A stretch of 7,062 nt of DNA from an uncultured Eubacteriales bacterium (GCA_949297565.1 CASFUI010000009.1:1-7062); one strand, 5' to 3'; numbered from the stretch's first letter, positions 1 through 6,573 are shown. Numbers and translations: made by a program. The notes: generated by a model not told the origin, from the letters alone.

Positions 1-261
1 ATGAGTATGAAAAAACTGAAAGAGGCGAAAATGAAAATCAATAAGACAGTGCAAAATTTACAAAGCAATAAAGCTGCATTGTTTGTAATGCCACCCATTC
101 TCGCTGCGATTAGCGTGTTTTTGAGTACGACTGCAATTCCTTTCCCTGTTTATCTAAAAAAGGCGCTGATCCTGATTATTATTATCATATTAGGCGTATG
201 GAATTGGTGCTTGCTGAAAGGATATGTTATTTTAATCAATAAAAGGAATGGGAAGAAATGA
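1..261 (+). CDS. Small two-helix membrane protein, unknown function
   Basis: I do not recognise the family. The 86-residue product has a basic N-terminus (about residues 1-24, rich in Lys, with MKINK at 11-15), a first hydrophobic segment at about 25-50 and a very Ile-rich second one at about 55-79, ending in a basic tail (KRNGKK). This suggests a two-pass inner-membrane protein with both ends in the cytoplasm. The frame is open from the first base, so the true start could be ATG at 1, 7 or 31, or upstream of the window. The ATG at 31 has an AGAGG five bases before it and would give 76 residues. The stop TGA (259-261) overlaps an ATG at 258 as ATGA. The 3' part overlaps the tail of the broken minus-strand gene, so this segment probably arrived by rearrangement. 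Confidence 0.5.
   Translation: MSMKKLKEAKMKINKTVQNLQSNKAALFVMPPILAAISVFLSTTAIPFPVYLKKALILIIIIILGVWNWCLLKGYVILINKRNGKK
31..45 (+). repeat. 15-bp direct repeat, copy 1
   Basis: ATGAAAATCAATAAG occurs here and again, identically, at 258-272. This copy encodes the internal MKINK of the small membrane protein and follows an AGAGG ribosome-binding-like site. The identity resumes 6 bases later with CAAAAT in both places. Confidence 0.6.
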
Positions 262-647
262 AAATCAATAAGGCTTTTCAAAATCTGAAGCTTCATTTCA
301 GATACGCTGCTGACTGTCCTCGCTCCGCCGCTCTGCTGTGTCTGAGACACCGCTCCGGCATAGACAGCTCCCTGTGCACCTGAGCCCGTCAAACTTTTCT
401 CATTCGCACTGTTATTTGATTTTTCGTCCTGCTGATTTTGATTAGAGATAATCTGATTTCCGGCAGCGTCTCCCCAGCTAAGACCAAGCTGAGACTGCAT
501 GCTGTGCTCCGCTGCGTATTGTACCTGCGAAGAAACTGAGACTGTGGCGTGATTTCCCGAAGAATTTATTGTCACTGTATCCTTCTTCACCGCCGCATGA
601 TAATTTCTGTCCGATTGCATGGCAACCGCACCCGACTGAATTCTCAT
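150..647 (-). CDS. 3'-truncated hypothetical protein (N-terminal about 129 residues authentic)
   Basis: The start ATG (645-647) is supported by a strong GGAGGT at 655-660 with 7-nt spacing. Residues 1-110 are polar, rich in Ser, Gln, Asn and Ala, with no signal peptide. The opening MRIQSGAVAM and the segment at 115-129 (VSEMKLQILKSLIDF) recall a family of clostridial proteins of unknown function that begin MRI(Q/E)S and carry a short amphipathic helix after a low-complexity linker. Relatives, as I remember them, continue for hundreds of residues. After residue 129 the reading frame changes character completely: it becomes the antisense of the small membrane gene (hydrophobic, Phe/Ile-rich) and stops at 150. 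I therefore read it as a gene cut at about 258-263 and fused to unrelated DNA. The 150 bp before it (648-797) are AT-rich; I find no convincing promoter there. Confidence 0.5.
   Translation of the reverse strand: MRIQSGAVAMQSDRNYHAAVKKDTVTINSSGNHATVSVSSQVQYAAEHSMQSQLGLSWGDAAGNQIISNQNQQDEKSNNSANEKSLTGSGAQGAVYAGAVSQTQQSGGARTVSSVSEMKLQILKSLIDFHFFPFLLLIKITYPFSKHQFHTPNMIIIIRISAFFR
258..272 (+). repeat. 15-bp direct repeat, copy 2, at the rearrangement junction
   Basis: Identical to 31-45. It marks the point where the + strand membrane-protein segment meets the minus-strand truncated gene. On the minus strand the same bases encode the LIDF part of the truncated protein, so the repeat is native to both sides. 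This fits joining by short homology, either in the cell or in assembly. Confidence 0.55.
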
Positions 648-797
648 TACACATACCTCCCTGTATATACTGAGTATTATTTGATTTTGGCAAGTCCTTT
701 TGCTTTCTTTATTATTGTATCGGATGCCGCCGCCAAATTCTTAACCGGCAAAATATAAAATTAACCAAGTTTAAATATAGATATAATCTGCCGCACC

Positions 798-2870
798 CTA
801 AACAAGCCTCTCAAGGCTTTTCAGGCTTATGGCAATAGTTGAAGTATTGTGAAGCAGCGCCGATGTAGTAGGCTGTATAACGCCTGCCACTCCCAAAATA
901 ATTAACGCAGAGTTAATTACCATAATACTTCTGTAATTCTTATGTATTCTCTTCATAAGACCGTTGCTTATCTGTTTTAAGGTTACAAGCTCATAGAGAC
1001 TGTCGCTTCCAACTGTTACATCGGCTATTTCCCTCGCAAGCTCTGCTCCGTCGCTTATCGCAATGCCCGCATCAGCCGCCGAGAGAGCCGGAGAATCATT
1101 GATTCCGTCTCCGACCATTATTACCTTGCGCCCCTGCGCCTTTTCTCTCTCAACAAACTTTGCCTTATCCTCAGGAAGCACCTCGGAATAATATTCGTCC
1201 ACTCCTATTTTCTTTGCTGCCGCTCTCGCCGTACGCTCGCTGTCACCGGTCATCATCACGGCTTTACTGATGCCTGAAGCTTTAAGCGCTCTGATGACGT
1301 CCGCCGCCTCATCCCTGATAGGGTCCTCAATACATATAACGGCTGCCAGTTCATTTTCTACTACCATATATAAATGTGAGTACTCATCGGAAAGACTCTC
1401 GAACAGTTCTCCTTTTCCCTCCGGAACAGAGCAGCCCTCATCCTCGAACACAAAATGATAGCTTCCTATAATTACCCTCTTTTCACCTATTTTTGAAGAG
1501 ATACCGTGGGCGACAATATATTCAACTTTAGAATGCATTTCTTCATGCACAAGATTTCTCTGTTTTGCCGCTGCAACAACGGCCTTCGCCATAGAATGAG
1601 GAAAATGCTCCTCAAGGCAGGCTGCAATTCTTAAAAGTTCATCCTGCTTTGCCCCGTTAAATGATACAACGTCCCTGACGACAGGCTGCGCCTTTGTGAG
1701 CGTTCCGGTCTTGTCAAACACTATTGTGTCAGCGTCCGCAATCGCCTCAAGATATTTGCCTCCCTTTACGGTTGTGTGGTAAGTTCTCGCCTCATTTATC
1801 GCGGCAAGCACAGAAATAGGCATCGAAAGCTTAAGCGCGCACGAATAATCAACCATCAAAATTGACAAAGCCTTTGTGACATTTCTCGTAAACATATATG
1901 TCAGAACAGTACCCGCAAGAGAGTATGGAACAAGCTGGTCAGCAAGATGCTCTGCCCTGCTCTCGACAGAAGATTTGAGTTTCTCGGATTCCTCTATCAT
2001 ATGCACAATATTCTCATATCTGCTTCCGCCGTTTGACGCGCGCACCTTTATTGTAATTTCTCCCTCCTCGACAACTGTTCCCGCGTATACATAGCCTCCC
2101 TCGACTTTTCTTACCGGCATGGACTCGCCTGTCATAGACGCCTGATTGACCATAGCTTCACCGCCTGCAACATCTCCGTCAAATGGTATTACATTTCCCA
2201 TTCTCACTCTCACACAGTCGCCTGCCTGTATCTCTTCTGGTGACACGAGAATTTCCCGTCCGTTATTTACAAGCCAAACCTTTCCGACATTCAGAGACAT
2301 GCTTCTGGCTAAATCTCCCACTGATTTTTTATGCGTCCACTCCTCAAGAATTTCACCTATACCAAGCAGGAACATAATTGACCCTGCCGTTGCTATATCA
2401 TTTCTTAATACAGAAACACCTATAGCCGTAGCGTCAAGCACCGGAACCTCAATCCTGCCTTTTGCCAGAGTGCGTATTCCCTCCAATATGTATTTAAATG
2501 ATTTTACCGCTGTTATACACGCTCTCACAGGATAAGGAACAAATAATTTACTTCCTATTCTTAGTATAATTTTATTTATAAGCTTTTCTTTATAATAATT
2601 ATTTAATTCTCTTCCTGAATTTTCAAGGAAGCTGTCCGGCACATCCGCATTCTCATAACGAAATCTCTGAAGCAGCTTAATTACTCTGTCTCTGCCTCCG
2701 CAGTAACATATAACAACATCATTTACTCTCTCGTTTACCTTTGCTGAGACAATAAACTCCTGTTCACTGAGATAATACTGCAATATATCCGCCTGTCTGC
2801 ATGTCATTTCGCTCTGCTTAATCCTCACGCGGATTCTGCCGCGTATTTCATCTTTTATAACAAATCTCAT
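798..2870 (-). CDS. P1B-type metal-transporting ATPase, FezB-like (putative ferrosome ATPase)
   Basis: This is a 690-residue integral-membrane pump that couples ATP hydrolysis to metal-ion movement. Residues 1-75 form a degenerate HMA-like domain that lacks the usual CxxC and carries an Arg cluster (R10-G-R-I-R-V-R16). Membrane segments lie at about 111-132, 146-174, 314-328, 331-358, 646-666 and 670-684. The actuator loop has TGES (247-250). The phosphorylation site is DKTGTLT (386-392), the nucleotide region holds EHFPHS (421-426) where most P1B pumps have an HP dipeptide, then TGD (541-543) and GDGIND (587-592). The helix-4 metal motif is Y342-S343-C344 instead of CPx, which excludes ordinary Cu or Zn/Cd exporters. 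The last helix contains HNTST (674-678). The start overlaps the upstream stop by one base (TAATG), implying translational coupling. The pairing with the GxxxG protein and the HMA-lacking Arg-rich N-terminus suggest the P1B-6/ferrosome class and iron as substrate; this is inference. The ATPase assignment itself is secure. Confidence 0.93.
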   Translation of the reverse strand: MRFVIKDEIRGRIRVRIKQSEMTCRQADILQYYLSEQEFIVSAKVNERVNDVVICYCGGRDRVIKLLQRFRYENADVPDSFLENSGRELNNYYKEKLINKIILRIGSKLFVPYPVRACITAVKSFKYILEGIRTLAKGRIEVPVLDATAIGVSVLRNDIATAGSIMFLLGIGEILEEWTHKKSVGDLARSMSLNVGKVWLVNNGREILVSPEEIQAGDCVRVRMGNVIPFDGDVAGGEAMVNQASMTGESMPVRKVEGGYVYAGTVVEEGEITIKVRASNGGSRYENIVHMIEESEKLKSSVESRAEHLADQLVPYSLAGTVLTYMFTRNVTKALSILMVDYSCALKLSMPISVLAAINEARTYHTTVKGGKYLEAIADADTIVFDKTGTLTKAQPVVRDVVSFNGAKQDELLRIAACLEEHFPHSMAKAVVAAAKQRNLVHEEMHSKVEYIVAHGISSKIGEKRVIIGSYHFVFEDEGCSVPEGKGELFESLSDEYSHLYMVVENELAAVICIEDPIRDEAADVIRALKASGISKAVMMTGDSERTARAAAKKIGVDEYYSEVLPEDKAKFVEREKAQGRKVIMVGDGINDSPALSAADAGIAISDGAELAREIADVTVGSDSLYELVTLKQISNGLMKRIHKNYRSIMVINSALIILGVAGVIQPTTSALLHNTSTIAISLKSLERLV

Positions 2871-3190
2871 TATGACTGCGCCTCTGCATCTTCATTTGCA
2901 CAGCTGCCGAATGAAGCTTCTTCCTCTGCTTCGGATTCATCTTCATATTCAGCCTCTGACGCCTTGCGCTCCTCATTAATCTGTACTGCTCCCGCATAAA
3001 TATCCTCACAGTTATCCTGCACATCAGCTGCGGTCTTCATAATAAAGTCTCTCATTCTGAGAACTGCTGCCGTACAATTAGTATACACCTTCTTTGCATC
3101 CTTGCTTGAAAGCAGTTTAATTCCTGCTGTTCCAAACAGCACTCCCGCCGCAAAAATTCCTGTCTTTTTTCCGTTAAATTTTATTTTCAT
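2870..3190 (-). CDS. Small GxxxG membrane protein with acidic tail (DUF6110-like; possible FezA counterpart)
   Basis: A 106-residue protein. The start chosen is ATG at 3188-3190, because AGAGGA lies at 3196-3201 with 5-nt spacing; the longer frame back to 3262 adds 24 residues with no family character. Residues 1-9 are basic; residues 11-27 form one short hydrophobic helix containing GVLFG (16-20) running into GTAG (20-23), a GxxxG helix-packing motif. Residues 29-75 are an amphipathic, helical region (SKDAKKVYTN, then INEER at 71-75). Residues 76-104 are strongly acidic with many Glu and Asp. From memory this matches a Firmicute family catalogued as DUF6110, usually next to the P-type ATPase that follows here. 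The stop overlaps the ATPase start, so both should be made together. FezA proteins of ferrosome systems are also small membrane proteins with such motifs, so an organelle-membrane or metal-binding scaffold role is plausible but unproven. Confidence 0.85.
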   Translation of the reverse strand: MKIKFNGKKTGIFAAGVLFGTAGIKLLSSKDAKKVYTNCTAAVLRMRDFIMKTAADVQDNCEDIYAGAVQINEERKASEAEYEDESEAEEEASFGSCANEDAEAQS

Positions 3191-3334
3191 ATTTATCCTC
3201 TTTTCTGCGCCGCCTTTTGCGCCTAGTTTTTCAGGCTTAACGGAATGCCTCCGCCAACGCACTGACTCAGGCTGTTTTTCTTAAATTAAAGTTTACACCC
3301 GCAAATATATTTTTTCCATTTTAAAAAGCCTTGT

Positions 3335-3349
3335 TGAGAAATCATATCA
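3335..3349. promoter_or_regulatory. Fur-box-like palindrome, site 1
   Basis: TGAGAAATCATATCA matches the Bacillus-type 7-1-7 Fur consensus (TGATAAT-N-ATTATCA) at 10 of 14 positions by my count. It overlaps the possible minus-strand -35 box TTGATA of the metal operon, a position where a repressor would block transcription. AT-rich DNA yields such matches by chance, so confidence is low. Confidence 0.25.
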
Positions 3350-3402
3350 ATAACCACAAAAGTTTTTGTCACCTGTTACACTGTCAGTGCATTTTTTTAT
3401 TC

Positions 3403-3417
3403 TGATAATCATATTAT
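3403..3417. promoter_or_regulatory. Fur-box-like palindrome, site 2
   Basis: TGATAATCATATTAT contains a complete left half-site (7 of 7) and a weak right half (3 of 7) of the 7-1-7 Fur consensus. Inside it ATAAT-CAT-ATTAT is a perfect inverted repeat (3405-3417). It lies just downstream of the weak promoter candidate for the deacetylase gene and 33 bp before the start codon of that gene. Confidence 0.25.
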
Positions 3418-3450
3418 GGAACAAAGATGATTTAAAGGATTTTTCTTTTT

Positions 3451-4410
3451 ATGAAACACTTCCCATACATAAAGTCCAACATTTTTCAGGCTGTCCTGCT
3501 GCTCGCGATTATCATCGCGCTAAGCTGCCTTTTCTACCTCATTCCCGCTAAAAATTCCGATAATGCCTCGTCCGTATCTTCAGGAAATGTGTCTACTGTA
3601 AAGTTTGAGAGCGGAATAGGCGGCGGAAATATTATAGGAGACTGCCGGGCCGGAAAGAAAGACCTGCCTATATACTGCGTGGATATTGACTCAAAGCAAA
3701 AACAGAATGGCAATACTGAAAATCAGGAAAACACTGATGCATCAGCAAGCGAGAGCTCCGCGGCAGACGCCAATTCAGACGCAGCCGCCGACAGCGTCAC
3801 AAAGTACATATCCGTCTCTTTTGACGCTGCATGGGGAGCCGACGACACTATACAAATTCTTGACACTCTGGACAAATATAATGTTAAAGCAACTTTTTTC
3901 ATGACCGGCGGCTGGGTTGATTCTTTTCCGGATATGGTAAAAGAAATTTACGCAAGAGGCCATGACCTCGGAAATCACAGCCAAAATCATAAACAGATGA
4001 GCAAGCTCTCCGCAAATGAACAGAAAACCGAAATCATGACTGTATCGGACAAAATACGTGAACTTACCGGATATGAGGTTTTTCTGTTCAGACCACCCTA
4101 CGGAGATTACAATTCAACACTTATAAATACCGTATACAGCTGTAATCACTATCCTATACAGTGGGATGTTGACAGTCTTGACTGGAAAGACTACGGAGTT
4201 GAAAATATTATAAAAACCGTCACCCAGCACAAGGCTTTGGGCAACGGCTCTATAATTCTAATGCACAACGGCGCAAAATATACTGCTGAAGCTCTGGATA
4301 CAGTGTTAAGCACATTGCAGTCGCAGGGCTATACACTTGTACCTGTTTCTCAGCTCATAATAAAACAGAACTTTCATATGGACGCAACCGGACGGCAGAT
4401 TGCCGATTAA
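3451..4410 (+). CDS. Membrane-anchored polysaccharide (peptidoglycan) deacetylase, NodB/PdaB-type
   Basis: A 319-residue carbohydrate esterase family 4 enzyme that removes N-acetyl groups from cell-wall or related amino sugars outside the membrane. Residues 11-32 form an uncleaved signal anchor; 33-115 are a Ser/Asn/Ala-rich linker with two Cys (65 and 76) that might pair. The NodB domain spans about 118-305: SFDAAWG (123-129) is motif 1, HSQNH (176-180) supplies the two metal-binding His, RPPYG (214-218) is motif 3, WDVDSLDW (238-245) motif 4 and ILMHNG (269-274) contains the motif 5 His272. Motif 1 has FDAA rather than the usual FDDG, a variant known from PdaB-like sporulation deacetylases, so one metal-ligand Asp is replaced. 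Substrate (GlcNAc or MurNAc) cannot be told from sequence. It is transcribed away from the metal operon and converges with the MFS gene; only 54 bp separate the two stops, with no clear terminator. Confidence 0.93.
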   Translation: MKHFPYIKSNIFQAVLLLAIIIALSCLFYLIPAKNSDNASSVSSGNVSTVKFESGIGGGNIIGDCRAGKKDLPIYCVDIDSKQKQNGNTENQENTDASASESSAADANSDAAADSVTKYISVSFDAAWGADDTIQILDTLDKYNVKATFFMTGGWVDSFPDMVKEIYARGHDLGNHSQNHKQMSKLSANEQKTEIMTVSDKIRELTGYEVFLFRPPYGDYNSTLINTVYSCNHYPIQWDVDSLDWKDYGVENIIKTVTQHKALGNGSIILMHNGAKYTAEALDTVLSTLQSQGYTLVPVSQLIIKQNFHMDATGRQIAD

Positions 4411-4464
4411 TTGTATTTAAAAGCTTATGATTTGATATTCAAAAATACTCAGCACGCCGCAGCA

Positions 4465-5634
4465 TCAGCTATTTTTCTTTTTCTGTACAAACAAATTCAA
4501 TCCGGACATTACAAGCATTCCGACAGCGTTTACGGCAAGCACGAGAATTGCAGCAGTAATTCCGATTTTATCGGCAAGAACTCCGACAACCTGCGGCGTG
4601 ACAATACCGCCAAGCGCTGCTATCGCCAAAAATAATGACATTCCGGTAGTTGAGCCCTTTAAGATTACACCTACGCTTGAAACTGTTGTCGGGTAAATTC
4701 CCGCGAAGAAAAATCCCAGTCCGGCGATTGCCGCAGTTATAACCGGCAGACTGTGAGTCGCGGTAAGCATTATAAAAAACACCGTTGTCGCGATGCAGTA
4801 TGAAAAAATAAGTTTATTTTTATCCACCTTTGACGACAGCTTGGCAGTAAGCAGACGTCCCAGCATCACCATAACCCATGTGACCGATACAAGATTTGTC
4901 GCATATGTGCTGCTCATTATGTTCATTCCCTTAAAATAAGTGACAAACCAGCCGTTCACACAATTTTCAAGTCCAAGATACAAAAACAGAAGCGCTCCCA
5001 TGATATAAAAAATACCGCTCCTGTAAAACGGCTTCTGCTGCGTCTGTATTTTAACATCTGAATTTTTCGATTCCCTCGGCCAGTTGTAGTCTATTTTCAT
5101 CCACGCATACAGCACTACTGAAACTGTGGAGCCGATAATTACAGTATAGGCCGCTGCTCTCCAGCCAAGCCCAAAGCCTGTATACAAAGACGTTATAAAA
5201 GGCGCAATAAACGCTCCTGCTGCAAACGTCATATGAAGCAAGTTAAGGGCAGCCGGCTTTCCGTTGGAATTATCATTTACAACGGCGTTATTTATAATGC
5301 TGACCGAGCCCCTTCCTATACCAATAAGCACAAACGCCGCATAAATCACCGGTGCGGGAGGAAGCATTGTTATAACCAGAAGCATTGACGGAATAAGCGC
5401 CGAAAATATAACTATTGTAGCCTTTCTTCCGAATTTTAAAGCCATTGGCGGATTTACAAAGCTCGCAAGAAGATTTCCCACCGCAAACGCTGACAGAAAC
5501 CCTCCGGCAACGCTGTAATTAATTCCTGCCTCGTCAATTAAATAGGGAAGAATTGCTCCAACAAGCAATACCATTGCTCCGTTTACAAAAAACGAAAAAT
5601 AACATGGGAAAAATAACCTGAATTTTGTTTTCAT
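4465..5634 (-). CDS. MFS transporter, sugar-type (FucP/FHS-like)
   Basis: A 389-residue major facilitator protein with about 12 hydrophobic segments in two halves, split by a polar central loop at about 183-203. The start ATG at 5632-5634 is chosen over one six codons upstream because GGAGG lies at 5640-5644 with 5-nt spacing. The loop 2-3 motif is degenerate: NPPMALKFGRK (61-71). Helix 4 carries GIGRGSVSIINNAVV (105-119), followed by LNLLHMTFAAGAFIAP (130-145); helix 7 has YLGLENCVNGWFVTY (219-233); helix 9-10 shows GIYPTTVSS (312-320) and GGIVTPQVVG (342-351). These patterns resemble the fucose:H+ symporter group (COG0738), where the conserved helix-4 Asn and helix-7 Glu and Trp matter for sugar binding. 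A sugar or related solute is therefore likely, but the substrate is not determinable. It is divergent from a double-HTH regulator, which may control it. Confidence 0.9.
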   Translation of the reverse strand: MKTKFRLFFPCYFSFFVNGAMVLLVGAILPYLIDEAGINYSVAGGFLSAFAVGNLLASFVNPPMALKFGRKATIVIFSALIPSMLLVITMLPPAPVIYAAFVLIGIGRGSVSIINNAVVNDNSNGKPAALNLLHMTFAAGAFIAPFITSLYTGFGLGWRAAAYTVIIGSTVSVVLYAWMKIDYNWPRESKNSDVKIQTQQKPFYRSGIFYIMGALLFLYLGLENCVNGWFVTYFKGMNIMSSTYATNLVSVTWVMVMLGRLLTAKLSSKVDKNKLIFSYCIATTVFFIMLTATHSLPVITAAIAGLGFFFAGIYPTTVSSVGVILKGSTTGMSLFLAIAALGGIVTPQVVGVLADKIGITAAILVLAVNAVGMLVMSGLNLFVQKKKNS

Positions 5635-5883
5635 AGCCGCCTCCAAAAGCATATTTTTACTATATGCAAGTCAGATGTCAGGCATATAGAAATAAAACGA
5701 TAAAAACGAATTAAAAATTACGCATTATCTATAAATGATATAACGATACGTACTGAAAGGCAAGCATATTTTATCCACTTATCTGCACCTTATATTTTTA
5801 ATTTAATTAAGTTATTTGGATATTCAAAAAACACAATAATCTCTTAATATCATTCTTATAAAAAATTATGGGGGATGATTTAT
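5635..5883. promoter_or_regulatory. Divergent control region with repeated GCATAT sites
   Basis: About 249 bp of AT-rich DNA with no gene. The hexamer GCATAT occurs at 5649-5654, 5682-5687 and 5764-5769, and inverted at 5662-5667; the first and the inverted copy form a hairpin-like pair with a 7-nt gap. A 10-bp direct repeat AGCATATTTT is at 5648-5657 and 5763-5772. The cluster beside the transporter start suggests operator half-sites for the divergent HTH protein. No confident -35/-10 pair was found in either direction; TATAGT (minus strand, 5659-5664) is a possible -10 for the transporter. Confidence 0.35.
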
Positions 5884-6564
5884 ATGGGGGATTATAAAGA
5901 CGTGCTCAAACGTCTTGCTTTGTATAGAAAGCATCTTGGGCTTACTCAGAATGAACTTGCTTCAAAGGCAGGAATAAATCAGGTGGTTTATTCATATATC
6001 GAAAAAGGACATGTTTTAATCAGCGGCCGGCTTTTAATTAAATTCGACAGTATCGGTTTAAGCGTTGACAGTCTTATCTCCGGAAAAACTTACGGCTATA
6101 AAGCCTGCGATTTAGATACTGCAATGAACTCTATCGCTGCGGACAGAATTAAAGATTTTACTTTAAAGCTGCTGACTGAAATAATGGTTAGTGAATTTAA
6201 CAAAAATTCTGCCGTCTTATCGGACAATTTTTTGCTGCTTAAGGCGCTCTGTAACTCATGGAACGATTTCTCAATGCTGCGCTTTGTTCGTTCAAGGCTT
6301 AAGCTCAATCAGATAGATATGGCTGAATATCTCGGGCTCAGCATTAAAAAATACAGAGCTTTGGAGCGTGAAAATATTTATCCTGATGCCGAAATGCTTT
6401 TATATCTGTATAACATATCTCATTATCAGCCTGCTCTCTTTATGAATATGCCTGATAGGAAGCTTCAGATTATAAAAAGTGTATGGGAAAATTTCTCCCC
6501 GGAAAAGAGAGTTATTCTGCTTGAGTGCGTGGCTTCAATAAAGAAATGTATAGAGGGCCTATGA
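5884..6564 (+). CDS. Transcriptional regulator with two XRE-type helix-turn-helix domains
   Basis: A 226-residue DNA-binding protein. ATG 5884 is preferred to ATG 5875 because the GGGGGA at 5870-5875 directly abuts the earlier ATG but lies 8 nt before the later one. The first HTH covers about residues 7-60: LALYRKHLGLTQNELASKAG (11-30) then INQVVYSYIEKG (31-42), a classic Cro/C1 pattern. A helical region (75-130) with no recognised motif follows. A second HTH covers about 132-180: LRFVRSRLKLNQIDMAEYLG (132-151) then LSIKKYRALERE (152-163). Two XRE domains in one chain suggest binding to paired half-sites or an internal dimer-like fold. It has no membrane segment, kinase or peptidase part. It is divergent from the MFS gene and its stop overlaps another ATG (ATGA, 6561-6564), followed by AGGAGGA, so a coupled downstream gene once existed. 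The target is unknown; self-control or control of the transporter is inferred from position. Confidence 0.87.
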   Translation: MGDYKDVLKRLALYRKHLGLTQNELASKAGINQVVYSYIEKGHVLISGRLLIKFDSIGLSVDSLISGKTYGYKACDLDTAMNSIAADRIKDFTLKLLTEIMVSEFNKNSAVLSDNFLLLKALCNSWNDFSMLRFVRSRLKLNQIDMAEYLGLSIKKYRALERENIYPDAEMLLYLYNISHYQPALFMNMPDRKLQIIKSVWENFSPEKRVILLECVASIKKCIEGL

Positions 6565-6573
6565 GGAGGAACA

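Larger units (their letters stand above)
3191..3450. promoter_or_regulatory. Divergent control region between metal operon and deacetylase gene
   Basis: These 260 bp hold no gene; they must carry the start signals for both directions. Toward the operon the only clear element is the AGAGGA site at 3196-3201; a TTGATA (minus strand, 3345-3350) could be a -35 box but has no good -10 partner. Toward the deacetylase, TTACAC (3376-3381) and TATTCT (3398-3403) are 16 bp apart and form a weak promoter candidate, and AAAGGA (3434-3439) is the ribosome binding site, at a rather long 11-nt spacing. Two Fur-like palindromes are listed separately. Confidence 0.4.

Noticed and set aside
258..383. A 41-codon + strand frame starting MKINK, overlapping the membrane gene stop as ATGA, looking like a second paralogue.
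   Set aside because: After about 12 codons it is simply antisense to the minus-strand truncated gene; its likeness to the first gene is explained by the 15-bp repeat.
664..693. Minus-strand TTGCCA (688-693) and TATATA (664-669), 18 bp apart, as promoter for the gene starting at 647.
   Set aside because: Transcription would begin inside the ribosome binding site at 655-660, leaving no usable leader.
804..819. AAGCCT-CTCA-AGGCTT hairpin at the 3' end of the ATPase gene as terminator.
   Set aside because: It lies within coding sequence, the stem is only 6 bp and no U-run follows on the minus strand.
1270..2535. Several + strand frames of 60-130 codons inside the ATPase gene.
   Set aside because: They are antisense shadows of a clearly coding minus-strand gene and lack ribosome binding sites or family character.
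3191..3262. A 24-residue N-terminal extension of the small GxxxG protein back to 3262.
   Set aside because: No ribosome binding site at 3262, the extension has odd composition, and a good AGAGGA site serves the internal ATG at 3190.
3379..3389. Palindrome CACTGTCAGTG followed by a run of T, as a terminator.
   Set aside because: With a one-base centre it cannot fold into a useful hairpin; the usable stem is about 3 bp.
4411..4464. A terminator between the convergent deacetylase and transporter genes.
   Set aside because: Only a weak GTATTT/AAATAC pairing with a loop of over 20 bases is present; no stable hairpin with a U-run was found.
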